Positions 1 through 8,802 are shown, numbered from the stretch's first letter. The stretch is DNA of 64,000 bases from Pedococcus sp031456495 (GCF_031456495.1 NZ_JAVDUW010000001.1:1798001-1862000), one strand, 5' to 3'. The notes: generated from the letters alone by a model not told the origin. Made by a program: numbers and translations.

Positions 1-1
1 C

Positions 2-511
2 CTGCAAGGCGGCGACGACCTCGACCTGCGGCCGTTCGGTGTGACCGAGGTCCACCCGCGCGAGGTCCATCCGCTGCCGGAGCAGGACGCTGCGGACGTC
101 GCGGTCACGCGGGCCGCGCTCGCCGCCGGCCTGCCGGTGCTGGCCATCTGCCGTGGCATGCAGGTCCTCAACGTCGTGCTGGGCGGGACGATCCACCAGC
201 ACTACGACGAGACCACGGTGGCGCACGCCAGCAACCCGCACGACGTCGACGTCGTCCCGGGCACCCTGCTCGAGTCGGTCGTCGGGCCCGGCGCGCGCGG
301 CGGTTGGTCGAACCACCACCAGGCCTGCGACCGGCTGGCCGACGGCATGGTCCTGTCGGCGACGACTCCCGACGGTTGCGTCGAGGCCTTCGAGTCGACC
401 GACGGGTCGGTCCTCGCGGTGCAGTGGCACCCCGAGGTGGACGCCGAGCGCGTCCCGCACCAGCAGGCGCTCTTCGACTGGGTCGTGCGTGCCGCCGGCC
501 GGACCGCCTGA
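2..511 (+). CDS. Class I glutamine amidotransferase, gamma-glutamyl-GABA hydrolase (PuuD/peptidase C26) family; 5' end outside window
   Basis: The frame is open from the left edge of the window, so the N-terminus is missing; about 169 residues are seen. The nucleophile elbow AICRGMQVLN carries the catalytic Cys, and QWHPE near the C-terminus carries the His and Glu of the class I amidotransferase triad. The order and the spacing (roughly 90 residues) fit the C26 family, whose members hydrolyse gamma-glutamyl amide bonds of small amines such as gamma-glutamyl-GABA in the cytoplasm. No polyamine or GABA genes are visible to the right, so the true substrate cannot be named. The stop codon is the first TGA of a 14-bp tandem repeat. 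The family assignment is firm; the substrate is inferred from the family only. Confidence 0.85.
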   Translation: MQGGDDLDLRPFGVTEVHPREVHPLPEQDAADVAVTRAALAAGLPVLAICRGMQVLNVVLGGTIHQHYDETTVAHASNPHDVDVVPGTLLESVVGPGARGGWSNHHQACDRLADGMVLSATTPDGCVEAFESTDGSVLAVQWHPEVDAERVPHQQALFDWVVRAAGRTA

Positions 512-584
512 GACGGACCGCCTGAGACGGACCGCCTGAGACGGACCGCGTGAGACGGACCGCTCGAGACGGACCACCTGACAC
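501..584. repeat. 14-bp tandem repeat anchored on a stop codon, six copies
   Basis: Six head-to-tail copies of GGACCGCCTGAGAC run from 501 to 584; the first three are identical and the last three carry one to three changes each. The TGA of the first copy (509-511) is the stop codon of the amidotransferase gene. Because 14 is not a multiple of three, successive TGAs fall in different frames. Confidence 0.9.
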
Positions 585-709
585 CCGAACTTCCACCGGC
601 TGTCACCGGGGCGGCACCGGGAGTTGGGCCGCGGCGCTGAACTGCCGACGAGGGTGGGCGGGCCCGCGTGCCCGCCCCCACGGCATACCCGTCTCCCCGA
701 GGAGTTCCC

Positions 710-2710
710 ATGGTCGACCTCGACCGCCGCCGGTTCCTGCAGATCACCGGCGGCGCCGCCGCCCTGACGCTGCTGGACCAGAGCATCGCCCGCGCCGCCT
801 CCATCCCCGCGAACCGGGCCACCGGCTCGTTGCGCGACGTCGAGCACGTCGTCGTCCTCATGCAGGAGAACCGGTCGTTCGAGCACTACCTCGGCTCGCT
901 GCGCGGCGTCCGCGGCTTCGGCGACCCGCACCCGGCGCAGCTGCCCAGCGGCCGCTCGGTGTGGCACCAGTCCGACGGCACCCGCGAGTACCTTCCGTTC
1001 CACCCCAGTGCCGACGACCTCGGCGCGCAGTTCCTCGAGGGCCTGCCGCACGGCTGGACCGACGGGCAGGCGGCGGTCAACCGCGGCCACTGGGACGGCT
1101 GGGTCCCGGCCAAGGGGACGACGACGATGGCGCACCTCGAGCGCCGCGACGCCTCGTTCCACTACGCGCTGGCCGACGCGTTCACCGTGTGCGACGCGTA
1201 CTACTGCTCGTTCATCGGCAACACCGACCCCAACCGCTACTACCTCTGGTCGGGCTGGACCGGCAACGACGGCAAGGGCGGCGGCCCGGTCCTCTACAAC
1301 GACGAGCTCGGGTACGACTGGACGACCTACCCGGAGCGGCTCGAGCGGGCCGGCGTCTCGTGGAAGGTCTACCAGGACCAGGGCACCGGCCTGGACGCCC
1401 AGGGCTCCTGGGGGTGGACGTCCGACCCGTACATCGGCAACTACGGCGACAACTCGCTGCTGTACTTCAACGCCTACCGCAACGCGAAGCCGGGCGATGC
1501 CCTGTACGAGAAGGCGCGCCGGGGGACGAACGCAGCGGCCGGCGAGGACTACTTCGCCCAGCTGCGCCGTGACGTCCAGGCGGGGACCCTGCCGTCGGTG
1601 AGCTGGGTCGCCGCGCCCGAGGCGTTCAGCGAGCACTCGAACTGGCCCACGAACTACGGCGCCTGGTACCTCAGCAAGGTCCTCGACGCGCTCACGTCCG
1701 ACCCCGAGGTCTGGAGCAGGACCGCCCTGTTCATCACCTACGACGAGAACGACGGCTTCTTCGACCACCTCGTCCCGCCGCACGCCACCAGCCCGGTGAT
1801 CCCCGGCGCCTCGACCGTGCCCACCGACAACGAGTTCTACGACGGCACGCACGGCCCGGGCAGCTACGGCCTCGGCCCGCGGGTGCCGATGTTCGTGATC
1901 TCCCCGTGGAGCACCGGCGGCTGGGTCTGCTCGGAGACCTTCGACCACACCTCGGTGATCCGGTTCCTGGAGCAGCGGTTCGGGGTCGAGGAGCCCAACA
2001 TCACGCCGTGGCGCCGGGCCGTGTGCGGCGACCTCACCTCGGCGTTCGACTTCTCCCGCACCGTGACCCGCGTGCCGGAGCTGCCGAGCACGGCGGCCTG
2101 GAAGCCGGCCGACGACGAGCGCCACCCGTCCTACAAGCCGGTGCCGCCTGTGACCGGGTCCCTGCCGCAACAGGAGCCCGGCACCCGCCCCGCCCGGCCC
2201 GTCGGCTACGACCTCGACGTCGTCGAGCAGCCCGTCCCCGGCCGGGTCGGCGTCACGTTCGTGAACCGCGGCCGGCTCGGTGCGCACGTGCAAGCGAGGC
2301 TCATCGCCCCCGCAGGCGACCCGCACAGCTACACCGTCGGCGCGGGCGACCGGCTCGCGGCGAGCTGGCCGGCCGGCGACGCGTACGACGTGCACCTGCA
2401 CGGCCCCAACGGCTTCTTCCGCCGCCTGCGGGGCACGGGTGACGACTCTGTCCGGGTCCGGGTCGAGCCACGCGGTGGCCGCCGGCTCGGGGTCGTCGTC
2501 GACGCCCCGCGCGCTGTCGAGGTCGTGGTGCGCGACGGGTATGCCGGGACGCTGCGCCTGCGCGGCGGCCGGGCCGTGCTCGACACCACGGCGGCCTCGG
2601 GCTGGTACGACCTCACCGTCTCGGTGCCGGGGAGCGACTGGCTGCGCGCCTTCGCCGGGCACCTCGAGGACGGCCGACCCTCACGCAGCGAGCCCGCGCT
2701 CGGGGCCTGA
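710..2710 (+). CDS. Phosphocholine-type phospholipase C, Tat-exported, alkaline phosphatase superfamily
   Basis: The 666-residue protein starts at ATG 710, five bases after GGAG. DRRRFLQITGG (residues 5-15) followed by a hydrophobic stretch is a twin-arginine signal, so the enzyme is exported folded. MQENRSFEHY (51-60) is the N-terminal metal/nucleophile motif of bacterial phospholipase C and acid phosphatases of this family, and TYDENDGFFDHLVPP and ETFDHTSVIRF supply further metal-binding residues. The last ~200 residues look like the two beta-rich C-terminal domains (DUF756) of this family. Length is usual for the family. It should cleave phosphatidylcholine or sphingomyelin outside the cell, giving phosphate and diacylglycerol; head-group preference cannot be read from sequence. 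It stands alone, with no pho box recognised. Confidence 0.9.
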   Translation: MVDLDRRRFLQITGGAAALTLLDQSIARAASIPANRATGSLRDVEHVVVLMQENRSFEHYLGSLRGVRGFGDPHPAQLPSGRSVWHQSDGTREYLPFHPSADDLGAQFLEGLPHGWTDGQAAVNRGHWDGWVPAKGTTTMAHLERRDASFHYALADAFTVCDAYYCSFIGNTDPNRYYLWSGWTGNDGKGGGPVLYNDELGYDWTTYPERLERAGVSWKVYQDQGTGLDAQGSWGWTSDPYIGNYGDNSLLYFNAYRNAKPGDALYEKARRGTNAAAGEDYFAQLRRDVQAGTLPSVSWVAAPEAFSEHSNWPTNYGAWYLSKVLDALTSDPEVWSRTALFITYDENDGFFDHLVPPHATSPVIPGASTVPTDNEFYDGTHGPGSYGLGPRVPMFVISPWSTGGWVCSETFDHTSVIRFLEQRFGVEEPNITPWRRAVCGDLTSAFDFSRTVTRVPELPSTAAWKPADDERHPSYKPVPPVTGSLPQQEPGTRPARPVGYDLDVVEQPVPGRVGVTFVNRGRLGAHVQARLIAPAGDPHSYTVGAGDRLAASWPAGDAYDVHLHGPNGFFRRLRGTGDDSVRVRVEPRGGRRLGVVVDAPRAVEVVVRDGYAGTLRLRGGRAVLDTTAASGWYDLTVSVPGSDWLRAFAGHLEDGRPSRSEPALGA

Positions 2711-2795
2711 TGTCGGGGACCTCGTGGCCCGGTCTCCGGGACCGAGCCCCGGTCCCGCACGACGGCCGGGGGTCACGGACCCGCTCGGCGACCTC

Positions 2796-3812
2796 TCAGT
2801 CGGGGTAGCCGAGCGGGTTCTCCCGCTGCCAGTGCCACTGGTCGGCGCACATGTCCTCGATGGTCCGCGTCGCCTTCCAGCCCAGCTCGGCCTCGGCGCG
2901 CGACGGGTCGGCGAACGAGGCGGCGATGTCGCCCGCCCGGCGGCCGACCACCTCGTGCGGCAGCTCGTGGCCGCAGGCCTTCTCGAAGGCGTGCAGGACC
3001 TCCAGGACGCTCGTGCCGTGGCCCGTGCCGAGGTTCCAGGTGCAGACCCGCTCGTCGGTGGCCCCCAGCTTCGTGAGCGCGGCGATGTGCCCGGCCGCGA
3101 GGTCCTCGACGTGGATGTAGTCGCGCAGCGCGGTGCCGTCGGGGGTCGGGTAGTCGTCGCCGAAGACGCGGAGCTTGTCCAGCTTCCCGACGGCGACCTG
3201 CGCGATGAAGGGCATGAGGTTGTTGGGGATCCCGGACGGGTCCTCGCCGATCGTGCCGGACGCGTGCGCGCCGACGGGGTTGAAGTAGCGGAGCAGTGCG
3301 ACCCGCCAGCGCTCGTCGGTGAGCGCGACGTCGCGCAGGATCTGCTCCTGCATCACCTTGGTCCAGCCGTAGGGGTTGGTCGCCGCGGTGGGCAGGTCCT
3401 CGGTGAACGGCGGCTCGGCCTTGTCCCCGTAGACCGTCGCCGAGGAGGAGAAGACGAGCTTGAAGCAGCCGTGGCGCTGCATGGCTCGGACGAGGGCGAA
3501 GGTCGAGTCGAGGTTGTTCTGGTAGTACTCCAGCGGCACCGCGACGCTCTCGCCGACGGCCTTGAGCCCGGCGAAGTGGATCACCGCGTCGAACTGCCGC
3601 TCGGCGAACAGCGACTCGGTCTTGTCGCGGTCGGTCAGGTCGAACGCGTGCACCTCGAGCGGCCCGCCGATGAGCGCCTCGAGCCGCGGCACGACCGTCG
3701 GCTTGGAGTTCGCGAAGCTGTCGACCACGACGACCTCGTGGCCGGCGGCGACGAGCTGGACGACGGTGTGGGAGCCGATGTAGCCGGCACCGCCGGTGAC
3801 GAGGACGCGCAT
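2796..3812 (-). CDS. galE: UDP-glucose 4-epimerase
   Basis: This 338-residue short-chain dehydrogenase interconverts UDP-glucose and UDP-galactose in the cytoplasm, feeding galactose into polysaccharides and the Leloir pathway. The NAD-binding TGGAGYIGSH lies at residues 6-15; the catalytic Ser is in FSSSATVYG (~121-129), and Tyr148 with Lys152 (NPYGWTK) forms the YxxxK pair. Length matches bacterial GalE. The gene is not with other galactose genes: a divergent boundary lies on its right (PaaI thioesterase, same strand, 39 bp away) and a convergent phospholipase on its left. The ATG at 3812 follows directly the heptamer-bearing spacer. Confidence 0.95.
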   Translation of the reverse strand: MRVLVTGGAGYIGSHTVVQLVAAGHEVVVVDSFANSKPTVVPRLEALIGGPLEVHAFDLTDRDKTESLFAERQFDAVIHFAGLKAVGESVAVPLEYYQNNLDSTFALVRAMQRHGCFKLVFSSSATVYGDKAEPPFTEDLPTAATNPYGWTKVMQEQILRDVALTDERWRVALLRYFNPVGAHASGTIGEDPSGIPNNLMPFIAQVAVGKLDKLRVFGDDYPTPDGTALRDYIHVEDLAAGHIAALTKLGATDERVCTWNLGTGHGTSVLEVLHAFEKACGHELPHEVVGRRAGDIAASFADPSRAEAELGWKATRTIEDMCADQWHWQRENPLGYPD

Positions 3813-3851
3813 GGGGCAACCGTATGCCGCGCGGCGCCTGTGCGGCCACGC

Positions 3852-4274
3852 TCAACCGCGGAGGGAGCGGGACCTCCCCCGGAACTCGGCCACGACGGCG
3901 CCGTCGGACTCGCGGGTCACCGTCACGTCGGTGAGCCCGCTGCGCCCGTAGGCCGCCCGGGTGCGGCCCTCGGCCACGAGGACGTCGCCGAGCCGGGCCG
4001 AGGTGACGAAGGTGATGTCGGCGCCGGCAGCGACGGTGAGCCGGCCGCCGGAGTTGCAGACGAGGGCGAAGGTCGAGTCGGCGAGGGTGAAGATGAAGCC
4101 GCCGTGGGCGATGTCGTGGCCGTTGACCATCGCCTCCGTCACGGCCATGGAGACGACGGCATGGTCGGGCTCGATGGTGCGGGCCTGCATGCCGAGGCCG
4201 CGGCTCGCTCGGTCGTCCGCCCACATGCGCCGGACGTGGGTGAGGTCGGGTCCGTCCGCTGCGCCGTCGGTCAT
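3852..4274 (-). CDS. paaI: PaaI-type hotdog-fold acyl-CoA thioesterase
   Basis: A 140-residue single hotdog domain. The HGGFIFTLADSTFAL segment (HGG plus downstream Asp) is the active-site signature of PaaI thioesterases, which hydrolyse hydroxyphenylacetyl-CoA and related aryl-CoA esters that stall phenylacetate degradation. No other phenylacetate catabolic genes (paaABCDE, paaK) are in the window, so the physiological substrate could be another aryl- or acyl-CoA. The start chosen is the ATG at 4274, giving MTDGAADG; an upstream alternative would add little. The left neighbour galE lies 39 bp downstream on the same strand. Confidence 0.8.
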   Translation of the reverse strand: MTDGAADGPDLTHVRRMWADDRASRGLGMQARTIEPDHAVVSMAVTEAMVNGHDIAHGGFIFTLADSTFALVCNSGGRLTVAAGADITFVTSARLGDVLVAEGRTRAAYGRSGLTDVTVTRESDGAVVAEFRGRSRSLRG

Positions 4275-4358
4275 GGGGCCATCGTGGCGCACAGGTCGGG
4301 CGCCGACCCGCCGCCGCGCGGTCAGCGGACGGCGGCCTCCCTCTGGCACGATCGGGCC

Positions 4359-4739
4359 ATGAACTTCCTGATCAAGATCGCGGTGAACGCCGTCGCCCTG
4401 TGGGTCGCCGCGTGGCTCGTGCCGGGCATCTCGTTCGGCGAGGGCAAGTTCGGGTCCAAGTTCGCGACCGTCCTTCTCGTCGCGCTGGTCTTCGGCCTCA
4501 TCAACGCCATCGTCAAGCCGGTCGCCAAGTTCTTCAGCTTCCCGCTCATCGTGCTGACCCTGGGGCTGTTCACCTTCGTCGTGAACGCGTTCATGCTCCA
4601 GCTCACCGAGTGGGTGTCCGGGCCGTTGGGGCTGTCGTTCGTCATCGACCACTTCTGGTGGGACGCGATCCTCGGGGCCCTGGTCATCACCATCGTCTCG
4701 ATGGTCCTCGGCTGGGTCCTCCCCGACGACGACGACTGA
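4359..4739 (+). CDS. Small four-helix membrane protein, 'phage holin family' (PF04020-like)
   Basis: A 126-residue protein made almost wholly of four hydrophobic helices (about residues 4-22, 36-60, 62-85 and 95-122) with a short acidic tail DDDD. The spacing and the conserved NA.V.P....S.P.....G segment match the family annotated 'phage holin family protein' or YvlD-like, widespread in bacterial chromosomes. There are no phage genes nearby and no endolysin, so the holin label is probably a misnomer; function in this clade is unknown. The start is ATG 4359. A composite palindrome follows within 15 bp of the stop and may be its terminator. Confidence 0.75.
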   Translation: MNFLIKIAVNAVALWVAAWLVPGISFGEGKFGSKFATVLLVALVFGLINAIVKPVAKFFSFPLIVLTLGLFTFVVNAFMLQLTEWVSGPLGLSFVIDHFWWDAILGALVITIVSMVLGWVLPDDDD

Positions 4740-4753
4740 CGCGCGTTCGTCCC

Positions 4754-4822
4754 ACTTCTTGCCCGGTCGGCACCGGATCGGCGCCGGCGGCGGCCTGCCG
4801 AGGTCGTCGCCGGGCAAGAAGT
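4754..4822. terminator. Composite palindrome between holin-like gene and hisC
   Basis: Perfect 13-bp arms ACTTCTTGCCCGG (4754-4766) and its complement (4810-4822) enclose a 43-bp region holding a smaller stem TCGGCA/TGCCGA. No T-run follows. It sits after the stop of the membrane protein gene and could end transcription or act as a protein-binding palindrome. Confidence 0.5.
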
Positions 4823-4882
4823 CGCAGGTGGGGGGACCGTGGCCGGGCTCGCACGTGGGCCGGTGCCGCATACAGTGACGCC

Positions 4883-5992
4883 ATGACCTCCAGCGACTCG
4901 GCCGCAGACGGCGGCGTCCGCCTGCGCGACGCCCTCGACCAGGTGCCCGCGTACGTCCCCGGCAAGCCGGCGGCCGCGCGCGAGGGCGTCACGGCATACA
5001 AGATCTCGTCCAACGAGAACCCGTACCCGCCGCTGCCGTCGGTCCTGGAGGTCGTCCGCGACGCAGCCGGCTCGATCAACCGGTACCCCGACATGGCCGT
5101 CGGCGAGCTGTCCCAGGCCATCGCCGACCGGCTCGGCGTCCCGGTCGAGCACGTCGCCACCGGCACCGGCTCGGTCGGCGTCCTCGGCCAGGTCATCCAG
5201 GCGACCTGCGACCCCGGCGACGAGGTCGTCTACGCGTGGCGCTCGTTCGAGGCGTACCCCATCGTCACGGCGCTCGCCGGCGCGAAGTCGGTCCAGGTGG
5301 GCCTGGACGACCACGCCCGGCACCGGCTCGACGCCATGCGCGCGGCGATCACCGACCGCACCAAGGTCGTCATCGTCTGCACCCCCAACAACCCCACCGG
5401 CACGGTGGTCACGCACACCGAGCTCGCGGCGTTCGTCGAGTCCGTGCCGCGCACCGTGCTCGTGGTGATCGACGAGGCGTACGTCGAGTTCGTCACCGGC
5501 GAGGACGCGCCCCGCAGCCTCGAGCTCTACCGCGAGCACCCCAACGTCATGGTCCTGCGCACCTTCTCCAAGGCGTACGGCCTGGCCGGCCTGCGCGTCG
5601 GGTATGCCGTGGCGCACGAGCCGGTCGCGGGCGCGCTGCGCAAGACGGCCGTGCCGTTCGGCGTGAACTCGCTCGCGCAGGCGGCGGCCGTCGCCTCCCT
5701 CGGCGCCTTCGACGAGCTCAAGGAGCGGGTCGACGCCCTCGTGGCCGAGCGCACCCGGGTCGTCGAGCTGCTGCGCGGCCAGGGCTGGTTCATCCCCGAC
5801 ACCGAGGCCAACTTCGTCTGGTTCGCCCTCGGCGACCGCTCGGCCGAGTTCGCCCAGGCGGCCCAGGAGGCCGGCCTCACCGTGCGCCCGTACGGCAACG
5901 ACGGCGTGCGCGCCACCATCGGCGAGACCGAGGCCAACGACGCGCTCGTCGAGGTCGCGGGCCGGTTCCTCACGGACCACCCCGCCTCCTAG
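4883..5992 (+). CDS. hisC: Histidinol-phosphate / aromatic aminotransferase (HisC-Pat family)
   Basis: A 369-residue fold-type I, PLP-dependent aminotransferase. SSNENPYPP near the N-terminus binds substrate and cofactor phosphate; TFSKAYGLAGLRVGY carries the Schiff-base lysine (Lys230). The family transfers an amino group between glutamate and imidazole-acetol phosphate in histidine synthesis; in actinobacteria close relatives (Pat) act on phenylpyruvate instead. The gene is not in a his operon, which favours an aromatic aminotransferase or a second HisC, but sequence alone does not decide. ATG 4883 is chosen because MTSSDSAADGG leads directly into the conserved N-arm. The aldo/keto reductase begins 10 bp after the stop, so the two are probably co-transcribed. 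Confidence 0.85.
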   Translation: MTSSDSAADGGVRLRDALDQVPAYVPGKPAAAREGVTAYKISSNENPYPPLPSVLEVVRDAAGSINRYPDMAVGELSQAIADRLGVPVEHVATGTGSVGVLGQVIQATCDPGDEVVYAWRSFEAYPIVTALAGAKSVQVGLDDHARHRLDAMRAAITDRTKVVIVCTPNNPTGTVVTHTELAAFVESVPRTVLVVIDEAYVEFVTGEDAPRSLELYREHPNVMVLRTFSKAYGLAGLRVGYAVAHEPVAGALRKTAVPFGVNSLAQAAAVASLGAFDELKERVDALVAERTRVVELLRGQGWFIPDTEANFVWFALGDRSAEFAQAAQEAGLTVRPYGNDGVRATIGETEANDALVEVAGRFLTDHPAS

Positions 5993-6002
5993 GGTGGGGG
6001 CC

Positions 6003-7049
6003 ATGGTCGACACCTGGCTCCCCCCGTACCTCGCCTCTCCCGACCGCTACGGCCCCATGCCGTACCGCAAGGTCGGCCAGTCGGGCCTGCGGCTGCCCGC
6101 GGTCAGCCTCGGCCTGTGGCACAACTTCGGCGACGACAAGCCGTTCGAGACCCAGCGCGCCATCCTGCGCCGGGCCTTCGACATCGGGATCACCCACTTC
6201 GACCTGGCCAACAACTACGGCCCGCCCTACGGCGCCGCCGAGACCAACTTCGGCCGCCACCTGCGCGACGACTTCCGCCCGTACCGCGACGAGCTGGTCA
6301 TCTCCTCCAAGGCCGGCTGGGACATGTGGCCCGGCCCGTACGGCGACGGCGGCTCGCGCAAGTACCTCGTGGCGAGCCTCGACCAGACGCTCAAGCGCAC
6401 CGGCCTCGACTACGTCGACATCTTCTACAGCCACCGCCCCGACCCCGACACCCCGCTCGAGGAGACGATGGGGGCGCTCGCCTCGATCGTCCAGCAGGGC
6501 AAGGCGCTGTATGCCGGTATCTCCAGCTACGGCCCGGAGCTCACCGCCCAGGCGGCGGACCTCCTGCGCCAGATGGGCGTCCCGCTGACCATCCACCAGC
6601 CCAGCTACTCGATGCTCAACCGCTGGGTCGAGGGCGGCCTGCTCGACACCCTCGGCGAGCGCGGGGTCGGCTGCATCGCGTTCAGCCCGCTGGCGCAGGG
6701 GATGCTCACGGACAAGTACCTGGGCGGGATCCCCGAGGGGTCCCGCGCCAGCCAGGGCAAGTCGCTGTCGCCCGACCTGCTGACCGACGAGGCGCTCGCC
6801 CACGTCCGCAAGCTCAACGACCTCGCCCAGGAGCGCGGGCAGTCCCTCGCGCAGATGGCGCTGTCGTGGGTGCTGCGCGACGAGCGGGTCACCTCGGTGC
6901 TCATCGGCGCGTCCAGCGTGGGCCAGCTCGAGGACTCGGCCGCGGCCGTGGCGAACCTGCGGTTCAGCGACGCCGAGCTCGAGGAGATCGACCGCGACGC
7001 CGTCGAGGCGGGCATCGACCTCTGGCGCACCCAGTCCCAGCTCAGCTGA
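6003..7049 (+). CDS. Aldo/keto reductase, YghZ-like (L-glyceraldehyde 3-phosphate reductase type)
   Basis: A 348-residue TIM-barrel NADPH-dependent oxidoreductase. The catalytic Asp and Tyr are in HFDLANNYGPPYG, the Lys in ISSKAGWDMWPGPYG and the His in FYSHRPDPDTP. The segment GWDMWPGPYGDGGSRKYL is typical of the YghZ/Gpr subfamily, which reduces L-glyceraldehyde 3-phosphate and methylglyoxal and resembles K-channel beta subunits. It lies 10 bp after the aminotransferase gene, suggesting one transcript. No signal peptide, so cytoplasmic. The stop codon opens a run of degenerate 14-bp repeats. Confidence 0.88.
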   Translation: MVDTWLPPYLASPDRYGPMPYRKVGQSGLRLPAVSLGLWHNFGDDKPFETQRAILRRAFDIGITHFDLANNYGPPYGAAETNFGRHLRDDFRPYRDELVISSKAGWDMWPGPYGDGGSRKYLVASLDQTLKRTGLDYVDIFYSHRPDPDTPLEETMGALASIVQQGKALYAGISSYGPELTAQAADLLRQMGVPLTIHQPSYSMLNRWVEGGLLDTLGERGVGCIAFSPLAQGMLTDKYLGGIPEGSRASQGKSLSPDLLTDEALAHVRKLNDLAQERGQSLAQMALSWVLRDERVTSVLIGASSVGQLEDSAAAVANLRFSDAELEEIDRDAVEAGIDLWRTQSQLS

Positions 7050-7102
7050 CCGGACCGGGCTGACCGGGTCGGGCCGACCGGGCCGGGACTGACAGGGGTG
7101 GG
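7047..7102. repeat. Degenerate 14-bp tandem repeat starting at the stop codon
   Basis: Units TGACCGGACCGGGC (7047-7060), TGACCGGGTCGGGC (7061-7074), CGACCGGGCCGGGA (7075-7088) and a more decayed fourth unit follow head to tail. The first TGA is the stop codon of the aldo/keto reductase. The period equals that of the repeat at 501-584. Confidence 0.75.
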
Positions 7103-7242
7103 CCGGCTGACCGGTCGCGACCTGATCGGCGCGGGCCGACACGGTCGGCCCGTCTACGTCATCGGCGGGTGTTTGGGCCGCGCCGCCGCGGGGCATGGTC
7201 GAGGGACGACCGTGGCCAGGCTCGACGGGGTGGGAGCGCGAT

Positions 7243-8685
7243 GTGACCTCGACGAAGGACGTGCAGCAGCTCGGCGGACCCGCTGCCCCCCGGGTGGTGC
7301 GCGTGCCCTCCCTGCGCCGGCTGCTGCGTCCCGGGCCCACGCTCGTGCTGCTGGCCCTGCTGGTGGGTGCGGCCTCGGCGCCGACCGGCCCGGGGGCGCA
7401 GGCGGCGGACGCGCACGGCCGCTCCGCGCCATCCCGTGACCGGGCGTCGGCACCCCAGGTCCCCGGCTGGCAGCAGGAGGCCGAGCCACGCACCGCGGTG
7501 GCGGCCGGATCCGGGACGGGCCTCCCGGTGGCTCCCTCGCCGGTCGTGCTGCCCCTCTCCCCGGTCGTGCTGGTGGAGCCGCCCGGCAGCCCAGGCTCTG
7601 CCGTCGGGGTCGGAGCGGACCTGTGGGCCGCCTACCGCTCTGCGGCCGCCGCCGTCCCGGCGTCGTGCCACCTCGACCCCAGGCTGCTGGCAGCCATCGG
7701 CCAGGTCGAGTCCGGCTCCCTGGCGGGCCGCAGCCTCGACTCGCGCCACCGCGCGGTACCGCCGGTCCTCGGGCCCGTGCTCGACGGCAACGGGTTCGCG
7801 CGCATCCACGACACCGACCACGGCCGGTGGGACGGCGACCCGGTGTGGGACCGCGCCGTCGGCCCGATGCAGTTCATCCCCTCCACATGGGCGCGCTGGG
7901 GCGTGGACGCGGACGGTGACGGCGTGGCCGACCCGCAGGACATCGAGGACGCCTCGCTCTCCGCGGCGTACCACCTCTGCGCCGGCGGTCGGGACCTGTC
8001 CGCCCCCGCCGACCTGCGTGCCGCGATCCTGTCCTACAACCACTCGGCCACCTACCTGGCCACCGTCCTGGCCCTCGTGCCGCGGATGACCCCGGGGGCA
8101 CTCGGCACCACCGTGCTCGGGAGCGCGCCCTCCGTCCAGGCCGCGCTCTTCGTGGGTCCCCCCTCGGTCCAGCCGACGACGGCCGCCCCGGTGTCCGCGT
8201 CGCCCGGGACCCGCCCGGCTGACACCCCCAGCCCGAGGACGAGCACGGCTCCCGCGGCCGGCACCCCCACGGCGGCCGCCACGCCGAGGACGGCCACCCG
8301 CACGTGGACCGGGAGTCCGACGACGTCCGCCACCTCCACGGCCTCGGGCTCGTCGACGACCTCGGGCAGCCCGACGACGACCAGCACCACGACGTCGACC
8401 ACGACCAGCACCACGTCGGCGCCGTCGACCACGACCTTGCCCACCGGCACGAGCAGCCCGTCGTCCTCCACGACCACCGCCGCGTGCCCGTCCGGGTCGA
8501 CGACGAGCACGGCCACCTCGGGCACGACGAGCCCCTCGTCCCCCTCCGGGACCGCCTCGCCCACCCCGACCGCCTCGTGCACGACTACGGCCGCCCCCAC
8601 CCGGACGCCGGTCCCGTCGACCTCGTCCGCCACGGCCGCCGAGGCGACCCTGCTGGGCCGGACCGCCCCCTCCGCCGCGGGCTGA
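7243..8685 (+). CDS. Secreted lytic transglycosylase with Ser/Thr-rich tail
   Basis: A ~480-residue exported protein. A hydrophobic signal segment (VLLALLVGAASA, about residues 28-41) follows a basic start. Residues ~125-285 form an SLT_2/MltB-like lytic transglycosylase domain: the catalytic Glu is in AAIGQVESG (Glu156) and the AVGPMQFIPSTWARWG block is the family's second signature. Between these sits DADGDGVADPQDI, a calcium-binding-loop-like insert common in actinobacterial members. The last ~170 residues are almost only Thr, Ser, Ala and Pro, a wall-spanning or glycosylated linker with no anchor motif. It should cleave peptidoglycan between MurNAc and GlcNAc during growth or division. 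GTG 7243 is preferred; an upstream in-frame ATG at 7195 would add 16 residues. Confidence 0.85.
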   Translation: MTSTKDVQQLGGPAAPRVVRVPSLRRLLRPGPTLVLLALLVGAASAPTGPGAQAADAHGRSAPSRDRASAPQVPGWQQEAEPRTAVAAGSGTGLPVAPSPVVLPLSPVVLVEPPGSPGSAVGVGADLWAAYRSAAAAVPASCHLDPRLLAAIGQVESGSLAGRSLDSRHRAVPPVLGPVLDGNGFARIHDTDHGRWDGDPVWDRAVGPMQFIPSTWARWGVDADGDGVADPQDIEDASLSAAYHLCAGGRDLSAPADLRAAILSYNHSATYLATVLALVPRMTPGALGTTVLGSAPSVQAALFVGPPSVQPTTAAPVSASPGTRPADTPSPRTSTAPAAGTPTAAATPRTATRTWTGSPTTSATSTASGSSTTSGSPTTTSTTTSTTTSTTSAPSTTTLPTGTSSPSSSTTTAACPSGSTTSTATSGTTSPSSPSGTASPTPTASCTTTAAPTRTPVPSTSSATAAEATLLGRTAPSAAG

Positions 8686-8706
8686 CCAGCGGGCTGACCG
8701 GCGGGC
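8677..8706. repeat. 12-bp tandem repeat across a stop codon
   Basis: TGACCAGCGGGC (8683-8694) and TGACCGGCGGGC (8695-8706) follow a half unit GCGGGC. The first TGA is the stop codon of the lytic transglycosylase. With a 12-bp period the second TGA is in the same frame. Confidence 0.6.
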
Positions 8707-8771
8707 CCGGCCGCCCCACGCCGCGCGCCGCCACCGCCCACGACCGCGGTGGAGCGGGGTCCCGTCCCGGA

Positions 8772-8802
8772 TTCTGAGATTCCCGGCTGCTGCCGATATC
8801 TT
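8772..8802 (+). promoter_or_regulatory. Possible promoter of the E1-E2 operon
   Basis: The only A+T-rich patch in the 219-bp gap holds TTCTGA (8772-8777) and TATCTT (8797-8802), 19 bp apart, a weak match to a vegetative promoter. Further down, CACATGTG (8818-8825) is an 8-bp palindrome. The gap from here to the start codon is about 100 bp. Low confidence. Confidence 0.3.

Noticed and set aside
2280..4358. Long open frame upstream of and in frame with the holin-like gene
   Set aside because: It covers the ends of the phospholipase gene and all of galE and paaI on the other strand; only the part from 4359 matches a protein family.
4359..4739. Phage holin as evidence of a prophage
   Set aside because: No phage structural, lysis or integration genes are nearby; this membrane family is common on chromosomes.
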